Shown: positions 40,525-49,707, numbered from the stretch's first letter. The stretch is DNA of 49,951 nucleotides from Devosia riboflavina (GCF_000743575.1 NZ_JQGC01000008.1:1-49951), one strand, 5' to 3'. Notes: generated by a model from the sequence alone, not told the origin. Numbers and translations: made by a program.

Positions 40525-42175
40525 GGGTCAGCCTGCCATTCCGCATTTCCAGAACACGATCCACCGTGCCGTCGGGGATGGCGGCATGGGTGATCATGAC
40601 GACCGTGCGCCCTTTGGTGGCTTCGGCGAGGGTTTCGAAAAAGCTCAGTTCATTGGCGCGGTCGAGCGCATTGGTTGGCTCGTCGAGGAGGATGATCGGC
40701 GCGTCCGAGAGCAGCGTGCGGGCGAGGCAGAGGCGGCGCATCTGGCCGGCCGAGAGGGTGCGGCCGGATTCGCCGAGGACCGTGTCGAGACCTTCGGGGA
40801 GGGTGGCGACGAATTTTTCGAGTTTCGCTGCTCCGAGCGCGGCCCAGATCGCTTCGTCATCGGCGAGGGGGCGGGCGATGCGCAGGTTGTTGCGGATCGT
40901 GTCGATGAAGACGGGGCTGTCCTGGCTGAGGAGGGCCATATTGGTGTGGACCTGGGCAGCGACGATGTCGTTAAGGGCGGTGGTGCCGATGCGGATGTCG
41001 CCGCATTGCGGCTCGTTGAGGCGCAAGAGCAGGCTCAGGAGCGTGGACTTGCCGCCGCCGCTGGGGCCGGTGATGGCGATGCGCTCGCCGGGGGCGATGC
41101 TGAGGGTGACGCCATTCAGGACCGGCGCGCCGCTATCGTAGGAAAAATGCACGTCGGAGAACGCGATCTTCTGGCCCTCGGGGAAGGGCAGGGGCCGGGC
41201 GGGGTCGATGATTGCCGGGGGTAGGTTGGCGAGGGCGGTCAGGCGTTCGGCGGCGGCGAGGGCTGCCGTCGATTTGCCGACGCTGCGGACGATGACAGCG
41301 GTGGCTTCAAAGCTGCCGAGGACAGCGAGGACGAGACCGACGAAGACGGCGGGATCTAGGGCGCCGGCTTGATGGGCGATGAGGCCGGTCCAGAGCGTAC
41401 CGATGAGCGCGATTGCCGCGAGCACCTGCACGGCCATGGCGGCGGCGCCAGTGAGGGCGGCGAGGGTCAGGCGGCGCTCGGAGAGGTGGCGGGCGAAGGC
41501 GGAGAAACGGTCTTTGGCAGTGCCCAACACGCCCAAAATGGTGAGATCGGCGTGGCCGCTGATGGCGTCATAAACGGCGATGCGCGTGTCGGCGGCGGCA
41601 CTGACGACGTCGCGGCCGACCTTGCGCGCGGAGATGACGAGGGCAGCGGGGACGAGGAAGACGGCACCTGCCAGGGCGAGCGCGTAGATGAGCGCGGCCG
41701 AAGGGAGGAAGACGATCAGCACGCCGGTGACGGCCATGCCCATGAGCAGGGCGCCGAGCATGGGGCCGATGGCGACGAGGAAGGCGACGTCGAGCGCGTC
41801 GACATCGGCGGTCAGGCGGCTGACGAGGTCGCCGTGGCGAATGGAACGATCGGAAAGCGGCAGGCGCGGGAAGAGGGCGGAAAAGAGCCAGCCGCGCAGG
41901 TCCGAGAGGAGACGCAGGGTGGCGTTGTGGCCGACGAAACGCTCGCCATAGCGGGCGAGGATGCGGATGAAGGAAAAGGCGCGGACGAGGGCCGAGGGGA
42001 CGAAGAGATTGAAGCCGAGGCCGAGCGTGGTCAGGGCGGTGGCGGTGATGAACCAGCCGGATGTGCCGAGGAGGGCGATGCCGGCGGCGAGAGTGATGGC
42101 GGAGAGCAGCAGCGCCAGGGTCAGCGCGCCGAGGCGGCGGCGGAAGAGCGGGGCGAGCATGGCAAAGACAGTCAT
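40520..42175 (-). CDS. cydC: Thiol exporter ABC transporter, subunit CydC
   Basis: A 551-residue fused membrane-ATPase half-transporter. Six helices (MTVFAMLAPLFRRRLGALTL, LVRAFSFIRILARYGERFVGH typical of CydC) are followed by an ATPase with Walker A GPSGGGKST, signature LSAGQMRRLCLART and Walker B IILLDEPTNALD. With CydD it exports cysteine or glutathione needed for bd-oxidase assembly. The start overlaps the cydD stop by four bases. The stop codon lies inside a repeat, so the last residues may have been set by the repeat insertion. Confidence 0.94.
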   Translation of the reverse strand: MTVFAMLAPLFRRRLGALTLALLLSAITLAAGIALLGTSGWFITATALTTLGLGFNLFVPSALVRAFSFIRILARYGERFVGHNATLRLLSDLRGWLFSALFPRLPLSDRSIRHGDLVSRLTADVDALDVAFLVAIGPMLGALLMGMAVTGVLIVFLPSAALIYALALAGAVFLVPAALVISARKVGRDVVSAAADTRIAVYDAISGHADLTILGVLGTAKDRFSAFARHLSERRLTLAALTGAAAMAVQVLAAIALIGTLWTGLIAHQAGALDPAVFVGLVLAVLGSFEATAVIVRSVGKSTAALAAAERLTALANLPPAIIDPARPLPFPEGQKIAFSDVHFSYDSGAPVLNGVTLSIAPGERIAITGPSGGGKSTLLSLLLRLNEPQCGDIRIGTTALNDIVAAQVHTNMALLSQDSPVFIDTIRNNLRIARPLADDEAIWAALGAAKLEKFVATLPEGLDTVLGESGRTLSAGQMRRLCLARTLLSDAPIILLDEPTNALDRANELSFFETLAEATKGRTVVMITHAAIPDGTVDRVLEMRNGRLTQ

Positions 42176-43893
42176 GCGACACCTTTCTTATGCACGGGAA
42201 GGGCAACCTGAAGCAGGGATTCTCCGGCAAAACGCCATGCTTTGTCGAGGCGCGCGGCGACGGCATGCGAATGGGTGGCGATAATGAGCGTGCGGCCCTT
42301 GGCGTAGTCGAGAATGGCCGAGATGATTTCGGCTTCGAGCTCGGCGTCGAGATGGGCCGTTGGCTCGTCGAGGAGGATTAGGCCGGCATCGCGCAGGAAC
42401 AGGCGGGCGAGGGCGACGCGCTGCGCCTGACCGCCGGAAAGGCCGATGCCGTCTTCGCCAATGATGGTGTCGAGGCCCTGCTTCATCGCGGCGGCAAATT
42501 GGGCGACGCCGGCGTGTTCGGCGGCCAGTTCGATTTCGGCGCGGCTCGCGTCATGGCGGGCCAACGCAATGTTCTCGGCGATGCTGGCGTGAAGGAGGCG
42601 CGGCTTTTGCGTGAGGAGGAAGGTGCGGGCGCGCAGGTCTTCCTCGGGCCAAGCGTCGAGTGCGCGGCCATCGAGCAGGATGTCGCCTTCGGCGGCGCGA
42701 AGGCCGATCAGGGCCTCGAGGAGGGTCGACTTGCCCTGGCCGCTGGGGCCGAGAATGGCGACGTGCTGACCCGCGGGGATTCTTAGCGCGGTATCGGCGA
42801 GGACGACGCGCTGGCGATCGGGGGTGCGCAGCGTGACGCCGGTCAGGTCAAGCGCGATGGCTTTGCCGCTACGGGGCGAGATGTCGCTGAGAGATGTCGG
42901 CTCGGACGGCAGTTCGCCGAGCTGGCGTTCGATCTCGACGAGGGCGGCCTTGGCGGAGGCGCGGTCGTGGTAGTGGGCGGCGAGGAGCCGGAGGGGATTG
43001 TAGACCTCGGGCGCCATGAGGAGGAGGAACAGGGCCAGTTCCAGCGTCAGGGGTGAGGAGCGCAGGTGCAGGTAGTCGATGAAGGTGAGGCCGAGATAGA
43101 GCGCGACGCCGGCGACGCCGAGGGCGGCGAAGAATTCGAGCACGGCGGAGGAGAGGAAGGCGATGGCGAGAACGCCCAGCGTGCGGCGGCGCAGGGATTC
43201 GCTGGCCGAGACGATGCCATGCACTTCGGCGGCTTCGCGGCCGAAGAGTTTTAGCGTGAGAAGACCGCGCAAGCGGTCGGCGAAGCGGCCAGAGAGGCGC
43301 GTGAGGGCTTGGGCCTGTCGATCGGTGGCGGCCTGGGCGCCCCAGCCGACGAGGGCCATGAAAAGCGGAATGAGCGGGGCCGAGACAAGGAACAGGAGAC
43401 CGGCGACCCAATCGAGCGGCAGGATGATGGCGCCAAAGACGATGGGCAGGAGAGCGGCCTGAGCGGAGGCGGGCAGATAGCGCGCGAAAAAGCCATCGAG
43501 CGCTTCGACCTGGTCGACGATGGCAGTGACGGCAGCGCCGGAGGCAGGTTGATCTTGCCGGCGGGGCGAGCGGGCGAGGAGTGAGGAAAACAGGGAATCG
43601 CGGAGGTCGCGTTTGATGTTTTCGGCGGCCAGCGTGCCGAGCCAATCGCCCAGTGCCGAAAGACCGGCGCGGAAGACAAGCAATGCGAAAATGAGTCCGA
43701 CTGTGGGCAGGAGCGCATCGACCGTCTCGCCGCCTTCGATGGCGCGGCCGATGACGCTGGCAAGGCTCCACGCCTGCCAGACGAGGAGGCCACCCGAAAC
43801 CAGCGGCAGTCCGATTGCCAGCCACAGGGCCGAGCGGCCATGGCGTTGCAATCGCGATAGGGCCTTGCCGGCAGCTTTTTCTTGCGGGGTCAC
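42172..43893 (-). CDS. cydD: Thiol exporter ABC transporter, subunit CydD
   Basis: A 573-residue half-transporter, first gene of cydDC. The membrane half has WLGTLAAENIKRDLRDSLFS and a long RLSGRFADRLRGLLTLKLFG helix; the ATPase has Walker A GPSGQGKST, signature LSGGQAQRVALARL and Walker B LILLDEPTAHLD. It starts with GTG at 43893, with no strong ribosome site. It is divergent from cydA; the 180-base gap has an FNR box, so both directions may respond to oxygen. Confidence 0.94.
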   Translation of the reverse strand: MTPQEKAAGKALSRLQRHGRSALWLAIGLPLVSGGLLVWQAWSLASVIGRAIEGGETVDALLPTVGLIFALLVFRAGLSALGDWLGTLAAENIKRDLRDSLFSSLLARSPRRQDQPASGAAVTAIVDQVEALDGFFARYLPASAQAALLPIVFGAIILPLDWVAGLLFLVSAPLIPLFMALVGWGAQAATDRQAQALTRLSGRFADRLRGLLTLKLFGREAAEVHGIVSASESLRRRTLGVLAIAFLSSAVLEFFAALGVAGVALYLGLTFIDYLHLRSSPLTLELALFLLLMAPEVYNPLRLLAAHYHDRASAKAALVEIERQLGELPSEPTSLSDISPRSGKAIALDLTGVTLRTPDRQRVVLADTALRIPAGQHVAILGPSGQGKSTLLEALIGLRAAEGDILLDGRALDAWPEEDLRARTFLLTQKPRLLHASIAENIALARHDASRAEIELAAEHAGVAQFAAAMKQGLDTIIGEDGIGLSGGQAQRVALARLFLRDAGLILLDEPTAHLDAELEAEIISAILDYAKGRTLIIATHSHAVAARLDKAWRFAGESLLQVALPVHKKGVA

Positions 43894-43974
43894 TTGGTTT
43901 TTGCTTGGCTTGGGTGCGAGGCTCGGCGGCCTCGGTCTTTACTGGTTCGTTAGGATGATGTCGTGCAACGCACC

Positions 43975-43988
43975 TTGATCTAGGTCAA
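43975..43988 (+). promoter_or_regulatory. FNR box in the cydD-cydA intergenic region
   Basis: TTGATCTAGGTCAA matches TTGAT-N4-ATCAA with one mismatch. It lies 86 bases before the cydA ATG and 82 bases before the cydD GTG, which allows FNR-type activation of either direction. Confidence 0.8.
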
Positions 43989-44073
43989 GGCGCGTATTGC
44001 CGCGTTGCGCGATAGGAGAGGTAGAGGCAGTCCGTTCGTGGCTGCCCATAGCAGCAGCAAGGCAGGACCTGCC

Positions 44074-45675
44074 ATGATCGACATGACTGTCGTTGAACTC
44101 TCGCGATGGCAATTCGCCGCCACCGCAATGTATCACTTCATATTTGTGCCACTGACGCTCGGCCTCTCCATGCTGATGGCCATCATGGAGAGCGTCTATG
44201 TGATGACGGGCCGCGAAATCTGGCGCAAGGCCACGATTTTCTGGGGCACGCTGTTCGGCGTTAATTTCGCCATGGGTGTCGCTACCGGCATTGTCATGGA
44301 ATTCCAGTTCGGCATGAACTGGAGCTATTACAGCCACTATGTGGGTGACGTTTTCGGCGCGCCGCTGGCCATCGAAGGGCTGATGGCTTTCTTCCTCGAA
44401 GCCACGTTTGTCGGTCTCTTCTTCTTCGGCTGGGACCGCATGAGCAAGGTGGGCCATCTGGTTGTCACCTGGCTCGTGGCGCTGGGTACCAATTTCTCGG
44501 CGCTTTGGATCCTCATCGCCAATGGCTGGATGCAGAACCCCGTCGGCTCCAAGTTCAACCCCGACACCATGCGCATGGAAGTCACCGACTTCATGGCGGT
44601 GCTGTTCAACTCGGTCGCTCAGGCCAAGTTCGTGCACACGGTCAGCGCCGGCTATGTCTGCGGTGCCGTGTTTATCTTTGCCATATCGGCCTTCTATCTG
44701 GCCCGCGGCAAGCATGTGGAAATCGCCAAGCGCTCGATGGTGGTGGCGGCAAGCTTTGGTCTTGCCGGTGCGCTGTCGGTGGTCGTGCTGGGTGACGAGA
44801 GCGGTTATGTCGCGACCGAGCACCAGAAGATGAAGATCGCGGCGCTTGAAGCGAGCTATCACACGGAAGAGGCTCCGGCCCCCTGGACGGTCATTGCCCT
44901 GCCCGGCGAGGATGGCGGCGAGCCGAGTTTCTCGATCCAGATACCCTGGGTCGGCGGCCTCATCACCACGCGTTCGCTGGACGAAGAACTGCTGGGCCTC
45001 GAGGAACTGACCGAGCATGCGCAGGTGCGAATCCGTTCGGGTATGATCGCCTATGACGCGCTGCAGGCCATTCGTGCCGACGGCACGGACCAGACGGCGC
45101 GGGCAACCTTTGACGAGCATTGGGCAGACCTCGGCTATGGCCTGCTGCTCAAAAAGTATCGCGAGGATGTCGGCAACGCCACGGACGCGGAAATCGCCAT
45201 GGCGGCGGAGGATACCGTGCCCGATGTATGGCCGCTGTTCTGGACCTTCCGTATCATGATGGGGTTGGGCTTCTTCTTCATCGCCTTCTTCGCCTTCTGG
45301 TTCTGGAAGGCTTCTACGGGGAAACTCGACAGCAACAAGAACCTGCTCTGGCTGAGCTTCTTCCTGTTGCCCACGCCTTGGCTCGCCATCGAGGCTGGCT
45401 GGTTCATTGCCGAATTCGGCCGCCAGCCCTGGGTAGTGGAAGGGGTGTTGCCGACCTTCTATGCGGCGTCGGGTCTCAATTTCTGGGACCTCGTGATCTC
45501 GCTCACCTTCTTCACGCTGCTCTACACGGTGCTCTTCGTCATCATGATCATGCTGATGGTGAAGATCGTAAAGACCGGACCGAAGGATTTTGCTTTCGTC
45601 GATAGCCCGGACGCCGATGACTTCGTCGTTGCCGCCCTGCCTGCCACTCCCGCTACCAAGGAGCTCGGATCGTGA
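44074..45675 (+). CDS. cydA: Cytochrome bd ubiquinol oxidase subunit I
   Basis: A 533-residue membrane protein carrying hemes b558, b595 and d. Landmarks: WQFAATAMYHFIFVPLTLGL with heme-ligand His21 (H19 in E. coli), ATGIVMEFQFGMNW, MAFFLEATFVGLFFFG and EFGRQPWVVEGVLPT. The segment between helices 6 and 7 (about 250-375) is long, as in the E. coli-type long-Q-loop group rather than the cyanide-insensitive short-loop oxidases. It reduces O2 to water at low oxygen. Its stop overlaps the cydB start. CAGGAC lies before ATG 44074. Confidence 0.97.
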   Translation: MIDMTVVELSRWQFAATAMYHFIFVPLTLGLSMLMAIMESVYVMTGREIWRKATIFWGTLFGVNFAMGVATGIVMEFQFGMNWSYYSHYVGDVFGAPLAIEGLMAFFLEATFVGLFFFGWDRMSKVGHLVVTWLVALGTNFSALWILIANGWMQNPVGSKFNPDTMRMEVTDFMAVLFNSVAQAKFVHTVSAGYVCGAVFIFAISAFYLARGKHVEIAKRSMVVAASFGLAGALSVVVLGDESGYVATEHQKMKIAALEASYHTEEAPAPWTVIALPGEDGGEPSFSIQIPWVGGLITTRSLDEELLGLEELTEHAQVRIRSGMIAYDALQAIRADGTDQTARATFDEHWADLGYGLLLKKYREDVGNATDAEIAMAAEDTVPDVWPLFWTFRIMMGLGFFFIAFFAFWFWKASTGKLDSNKNLLWLSFFLLPTPWLAIEAGWFIAEFGRQPWVVEGVLPTFYAASGLNFWDLVISLTFFTLLYTVLFVIMIMLMVKIVKTGPKDFAFVDSPDADDFVVAALPATPATKELGS

Positions 45676-46820
45676 GCACCATTCCACTCGACTATGAAAC
45701 CCTGCGGCTCATCTGGTGGCTGCTGCTTGGTGTGCTGCTGATCGGCTTTGCCATCATGGGTGGGCGCGATCTCGGCGTCGGCGCATTGCTGCCCTTTGCG
45801 GCGCGCACCGATGACGAGCGGCGTGTGCTGCTCAACGTCGTTGGCCCCACTTGGGAAGGCAATCAGGTCTGGCTGGTGCTGGGCGGCGGCGCCATCTTTG
45901 CCGCCTTCCCGCCGCTCTATGCCGTGAGCTTTTCCGGCTTTTACCTCGCCATGATTGTCATCCTGCTGGCCCTGATCCTGCGGCCAGTCGGGTTCAAGTT
46001 CCGTGGCAAGATTGCCGATGCCCGTTGGCGGGCGGCTTGGGATTGGGCGCTGTTCATCGGCGGGGCCGTGCCCTCGCTGATCTTCGGTGTCGCCGTGGGC
46101 AATGTCATCCTGGGCGCGCCGTTCCATTTCGATGACACGATGCGCGCCTTCTATACCGGCAACTTCTTCCTGTTGTTGATGCCCTTCGCGCTGCTCTGTG
46201 GGCTCGTGAGCCTTGGGATGCTGGTCACCCAAGGTGCTTCGGTGATTGTGGGTCGGACGGAGGGGCTGCTGGCCGAGCGGGCAAGAACTATCGGCATCTG
46301 GGCCGGGCTTGGCACCATCGTGCTCTTTGCCCTCGGTGGCGTTTGGGTGGCCTTCGGTATCGATGGTCACGTCATCACCAGCACGGTCGATCCCAATGCA
46401 CCGATCAATCCGCTCGCCAAGACGGTTGAACTGGTGCGCGGCGGGTGGCTGAGCAACTACGGCGCCTATCCCTGGATGATCGCGGCGCCGGTGATCGGCC
46501 TTGCCGGCATGGCGCTGGCGGTGCTGGGCCTCAATGGCCGCTGGAAGCTGGTGCCGCTGCTGGCGACCAGCGCCGGCATCTTTGGGATCATCTCGACGGC
46601 CGGCCTGTCGCTGTTCCCGTTCCTGCTGCCGTCTTCCACTGTGCCGCAAGCCGGGCTGACGCTGTGGGACGCATCGTCGAGCCACATGACGCTCTTCATC
46701 ATGCTGTTGGTGACGGCATTCTTCCTGCCGATCATCATTCTCTATACCGGCTATGTCTTCCGGGTGATGCGCGGTCCGGTGACCACAACCAGCCTCAACA
46801 AGAACCCCAACGCCTACTAG
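45672..46820 (+). CDS. cydB: Cytochrome bd ubiquinol oxidase subunit II
   Basis: A 382-residue integral membrane subunit with eight to nine helices. It begins with GTG in the GTGA overlap with cydA, then IPLDYETLRLIWWLLLGVLL and GGRDLGVGALLPF; the family motifs GPTWEGNQVWLVLGGGAIFAAF and GFKFRGKI follow, and DASSSHMTLFIML near the end. It stabilises the CydA hemes. The cydX ribosome site overlaps its stop. Confidence 0.97.
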   Translation: MSTIPLDYETLRLIWWLLLGVLLIGFAIMGGRDLGVGALLPFAARTDDERRVLLNVVGPTWEGNQVWLVLGGGAIFAAFPPLYAVSFSGFYLAMIVILLALILRPVGFKFRGKIADARWRAAWDWALFIGGAVPSLIFGVAVGNVILGAPFHFDDTMRAFYTGNFFLLLMPFALLCGLVSLGMLVTQGASVIVGRTEGLLAERARTIGIWAGLGTIVLFALGGVWVAFGIDGHVITSTVDPNAPINPLAKTVELVRGGWLSNYGAYPWMIAAPVIGLAGMALAVLGLNGRWKLVPLLATSAGIFGIISTAGLSLFPFLLPSSTVPQAGLTLWDASSSHMTLFIMLLVTAFFLPIIILYTGYVFRVMRGPVTTTSLNKNPNAY

Positions 46821-46830
46821 GAGAGAGACG

Positions 46831-46962
46831 ATGTGGTATTTTTCCTGGATTCTCGGCCTCGGCCTTGCCTGCACCTTCGGCATTCTCAATGCCATGTGGT
46901 TCGAAATGCGCGAGGACAGACGCATAGCGCGCGAAGAAGGGCGGGAGCCGATCTCCCGCTAA
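46831..46962 (+). CDS. cydX: Cytochrome bd accessory subunit CydX
   Basis: A 43-residue single-pass membrane protein. It starts MWYFSWILGLGLACTFGILN and continues with the conserved AMWFE, then a charged tail (MREDRRIAREEGREPISR). CydX binds next to CydA and is needed for heme stability. AGGAGAG starts on the last bases of the cydB stop, giving tight coupling. It is easily missed because of its size. An intrinsic terminator follows. Confidence 0.95.
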   Translation: MWYFSWILGLGLACTFGILNAMWFEMREDRRIAREEGREPISR

Positions 46963-46995
46963 CGCATGGGTCCTGACCATCTGGTCAAAAATCCA

Positions 46996-47036
46996 AAAAC
47001 CGGACCTTGCGGGAGCAAAGTCCGGTTTTCTTTTTG
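46996..47036 (+). terminator. Intrinsic terminator of cydABX
   Basis: Ten-base stem AAAACCGGAC / GTCCGGTTTT with an inner TTGC-GGGA-GCAA hairpin, followed by CTTTTTG. Confidence 0.9.
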
Positions 47037-47223
47037 TATTTCAATGTTTTGACGGCTCCGCGCAAGAGGAGTCGGGAAAATCGACACGGAATCCACCTAA
47101 ACCGAATATGAACCATATGCCTCATTTCTGTGCGCTGAGTGCATAACGGATGTGCAGAAGGTCTATCTACTAATCACGACCCCTCCGGTCTACATAGAGG
47201 TCATCAAACGAAGGGGAACCAAA

Positions 47224-47370
47224 ATGAACATTGCCAAGAAGATCGCCGATTTCGCCCGTTACCAGCGCACCCTGCGCGAGCTCAACTCGCTCGACAGCCG
47301 CCAGCTCAACGACCTGGGCATCACCCGCTCCGACATCAAGTCGATCGCACGCGGTACCTACACTGCCTAA
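47224..47370 (+). CDS. DUF1127 small protein
   Basis: A 48-residue basic protein starting MNIAKKIADFARYQRTLREL. The DUF1127 (YjiS-like) core is SLDSRQLNDLGITRSDIKSI with the usual D-L-G-I-x-R-x-D-I block and a short tail ARGTYTA. In related bacteria such small proteins affect RNA turnover and stress or phosphate responses; the role here is unknown. AAGGGG lies eight bases before the ATG. It is monocistronic, with a terminator 28 bases downstream. The gap before it (47037-47223) shows no other gene. Confidence 0.9.
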   Translation: MNIAKKIADFARYQRTLRELNSLDSRQLNDLGITRSDIKSIARGTYTA

Positions 47371-47398
47371 GCTTTAGGCAAAATCGGTATGTAAGATG

Positions 47399-47430
47399 AA
47401 GGCGTCCAATCGGGCGCCTTTTGTCTTTTT
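47399..47430 (+). terminator. Intrinsic terminator of the DUF1127 gene
   Basis: Nine-base stem AAGGCGTCC / GGGCGCCTT (one G-U pair), four-base loop, then TTTGTCTTTTT. Confidence 0.8.
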
Positions 47431-47447
47431 GGGATTCCGGTTTTGGA

Positions 47448-47921
47448 CTAGCGCGTCAGGTCTGCGACGACGCAGTGGAGGGTCTTGGCGAGATCGTCGG
47501 GCTTGATGCGGATCTGCAATCCGCGCTGGCCGCCATTGAGAAAGATCTCGTCGTAGAGCTGGGCCATTTCGTCGAGCGCGGTTGGGACCGGCTTGCGCTG
47601 ACCGAGGGGGCTGATACCCCCCACTTTGTAGCCCGTCAGGCGCTCGGCGTCCGCCGGCTTCATCATGTGGGCGGATTTCCCGCCCAGCGCAGCGGCCAAC
47701 TTCTTCATATTGATCTCCTCGTCGGAGGGGACGATGGCGCAGATGGGCTTGCCATCGAGTTCGGCCATCAGCGTCTTGAACACTTCGCCCGGCGACACGC
47801 CCATGGCTTCGGCCGCCTGCAGCCCGACGCGCTCGGCGTTGGGGTCATAGTCGTAATTGGCGAGGGTGAAGCTGATGCCGGCCTTGATAAGGGCCTGCGT
47901 GGCGGGCGTGGTCTTGGACAT
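47448..47921 (-). CDS. ybaK: Cys-tRNA(Pro)/Cys-tRNA(Cys) deacylase YbaK
   Basis: A 157-residue trans-editing enzyme that hydrolyses Cys mis-attached to tRNA-Pro. It starts MSKTTPATQALIKAGISFTL. The catalytic Lys lies in GEVFKTLMAELDG; other family blocks are AIVPSDEEINMKKLAAALG, HMMKPADAERLTGYKVGGIS and PLGQRKPVPTALD. It is YbaK/EbsC-type rather than ProXp-ala by the KVGGISPLG motif. Monocistronic, with a 37-base gap to the next minus-strand gene. Confidence 0.94.
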   Translation of the reverse strand: MSKTTPATQALIKAGISFTLANYDYDPNAERVGLQAAEAMGVSPGEVFKTLMAELDGKPICAIVPSDEEINMKKLAAALGGKSAHMMKPADAERLTGYKVGGISPLGQRKPVPTALDEMAQLYDEIFLNGGQRGLQIRIKPDDLAKTLHCVVADLTR

Positions 47922-47958
47922 ATGCCTGTTTTAGCCCGTCGGCGGCAAAGCTCAAGCC

Positions 47959-48168
47959 TTAGCGCTCGAGATCGGGGCGCAGCGCCCAGCGCGGATCGTC
48001 GGCGGGATTGTCGTCGAGACCGACATCCCGAAGGATGTGCTGGGACAAATGCAGCGCCCTTATGGCGCGGCGGCGCCTGGGTGCCGTGGCATCGTGCTGG
48101 TGCAGGAGGGCAGCGGGGAGGGGCAGGAGAAAGCCAAGAAAGCTGGGCAAGGCGAGCATTTGATGCAT
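47959..48168 (-). CDS. Small hypothetical protein with DUF1127-like C-terminus
   Basis: A 69-residue protein. The N-terminal 22 residues are hydrophobic (MLALPSFLGFLLPLPAALL), possibly a membrane anchor. The rest has a basic cluster RRRRAIRALHLSQHILRDVG followed by LDDNPADDPRW, similar in spacing to the L-x-D-I-G-L core of DUF1127. AAGG lies seven bases before the ATG at 48168. It may be a diverged DUF1127 relative. It lies on the same strand as ybaK (37 bases before it). Confidence 0.55.
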   Translation of the reverse strand: MHQMLALPSFLGFLLPLPAALLHQHDATAPRRRRAIRALHLSQHILRDVGLDDNPADDPRWALRPDLER

Positions 48169-48281
48169 TCGCTGGCCTTATGGCCGGCGTCCTCTTTGGA
48201 TTGACATGAGCTGAAAAATGCACCTGATTGCTGCCGCTATCCAACTAAAGCTCGATAGCGATGCATAAGGGGTGTTTATCC

Positions 48282-49178
48282 ATGTCATTGCCACCGCTCA
48301 GCGCCATCCGGGTTTTTGAAGCCGTGACGCGGCATCTCAGTTTTACCCGCGCGGGCGAGGAACTGGGCATGACGCAGGCGGCGGTGAGCTATCAGATCAA
48401 GCTGCTGGAGGAGCGCGTGGGGGCGCCGCTGTTCCTGAGAAAACCGCGGCAGATTGCGCTCAGCGAAGTGGGGAGCAACCTAGCGCCGCAGGTGCAGCAG
48501 GCCTTTGAAATCATGCGCGAGGCTTTTGCCGATACGCGGGGGGAGGTGGACGGGCTGCTCTCGATCACCACCGTGCCGACTTTTGCGAGCCAATGGATGG
48601 CGCAGAATCTGGGGCTGTTCCAAATCGATCATCCCGAGATCGCGGTGCGGCTCGACAGCACCAGTGACATGGTCGACCTGCTCAATGACGAATTCGATAT
48701 CGGCATCCGCACTTTGGCGGCGCCGCCGGAGAAGGGGTTGGTTTCGCACCTCTTGGTGAAGGCCGATTTCACTCCGCTCCTCAGTCCGGCTTTGGCCGAG
48801 AGCATTGGCGGCGTGAAGGAGCCGGCGGACTTGCTGAAACTGCCCATGCTCGATCCGCAGGACGAATGGTGGGCGCTGTGGTTCGAGGTTGCGGGGGTTC
48901 CGGGCTTTTCGGCCGAGGGCCGGCCGATGAGCATGCTGAATTGGCAGAGCCTGCTCGGTACGGCTGCTATGGCCGGGCGGGGCGTGACTATGCTGACCCC
49001 GGCGTTGTTTCGCGACGAGATCGCTTCGGGGCGGTTGATCCAGCCATTCAAATTGCTGGCGCCGGCGGGGCGCGCCTATTACCTCGTCTATCCCGAAAGC
49101 CGGCGCAATGCGCCTAAGATCAAGATGTTCAGGGACTGGATGCTGGAGGCGACGGCCTTCATGCGCGCGGAATCCTGA
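48282..49178 (+). CDS. LysR-family transcriptional regulator (GcvA-like)
   Basis: A 298-residue regulator. The helix-turn-helix is LSAIRVFEAVTRHLSFTRAG then EELGMTQAAVSYQIKLLEE, typical of the GcvA/AmpR-type branch; the effector domain starts at about residue 90 and includes DFTPLLSPALAE. The ATG at 48282 is used because AAGGGG lies ten bases before it, inside the frame of a longer ATG start at 48261. No divergent target gene is next to it; the gene on its left runs away from it on the minus strand (113-base gap) and may be its target. Confidence 0.92.
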   Translation: MSLPPLSAIRVFEAVTRHLSFTRAGEELGMTQAAVSYQIKLLEERVGAPLFLRKPRQIALSEVGSNLAPQVQQAFEIMREAFADTRGEVDGLLSITTVPTFASQWMAQNLGLFQIDHPEIAVRLDSTSDMVDLLNDEFDIGIRTLAAPPEKGLVSHLLVKADFTPLLSPALAESIGGVKEPADLLKLPMLDPQDEWWALWFEVAGVPGFSAEGRPMSMLNWQSLLGTAAMAGRGVTMLTPALFRDEIASGRLIQPFKLLAPAGRAYYLVYPESRRNAPKIKMFRDWMLEATAFMRAES

Positions 49179-49231
49179 CAGGTTTTGGCGCGGGCCGACG
49201 CGAGTGTTCCCCCGAAAGTCAGGGGAATAGA

Positions 49232-49693
49232 ATGACTGCAGACGAACTCAATGCCGTGATTGTGCGGGCCAAGGCCGCGACCTATGTCGGAGGCGGCGTG
49301 AAGGCGTCAGCCTCGCGGCCGGGATCGCATGATCTCGGCTGGTCCGAGGGCGAGTGGCGCTATCTCGACAGCTATTTTGGCGGCACGGATTTTCTGGGCC
49401 AGGAAGTGCTGCTGCGCGGCGCGGAGCCGGTTTGGGCGATGAACTATTATGGCTATGTGTTGCGGCCGGACCTGATCGACGGGGCTAAGGCTGGGGAGAC
49501 GATCAAGGCGGCGCTGAGTGCCATGTATGGCGAGGGGCGGTTCCTCGGCGGTTTCGATTGGGCGGGGCCACACGGGCATTATCGTGATCGCAGCGAGGGT
49601 GATGTCGGGCAGTTTCGGGGGCGCGAGGTGATTTTGGTGGGTGGGGTGGAGGCTTATGCGCTGGATTATTTTGGAGGGCTGGTGAAGCCTTAG
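49232..49693 (+). CDS. DUF5680-like protein
   Basis: A 153-residue soluble protein. Sequence blocks: TADELNAVIVRAKAATYVGGG, SRPGSHDLGWSEGEWRYLDS, YFGGTDFLGQEVLLRG and AMNYYGYVLRPDLIDG. They match, from memory, the DUF5680 domain, often fused to helix-turn-helix regulators; here it is free-standing. Many aromatic and Gly residues suggest a compact beta-rich fold. Function unknown. AGGGG precedes the ATG. It follows the LysR gene by 53 bases and may be co-transcribed. Confidence 0.8.
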   Translation: MTADELNAVIVRAKAATYVGGGVKASASRPGSHDLGWSEGEWRYLDSYFGGTDFLGQEVLLRGAEPVWAMNYYGYVLRPDLIDGAKAGETIKAALSAMYGEGRFLGGFDWAGPHGHYRDRSEGDVGQFRGREVILVGGVEAYALDYFGGLVKP

Positions 49694-49707
49694 GGGATCC
49701 GCAGCTC

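Noticed and set aside
43939..45687. Minus-strand frame of about 580 codons opposite cydA
   Set aside because: cydA is certain; the antisense product has no known motif.
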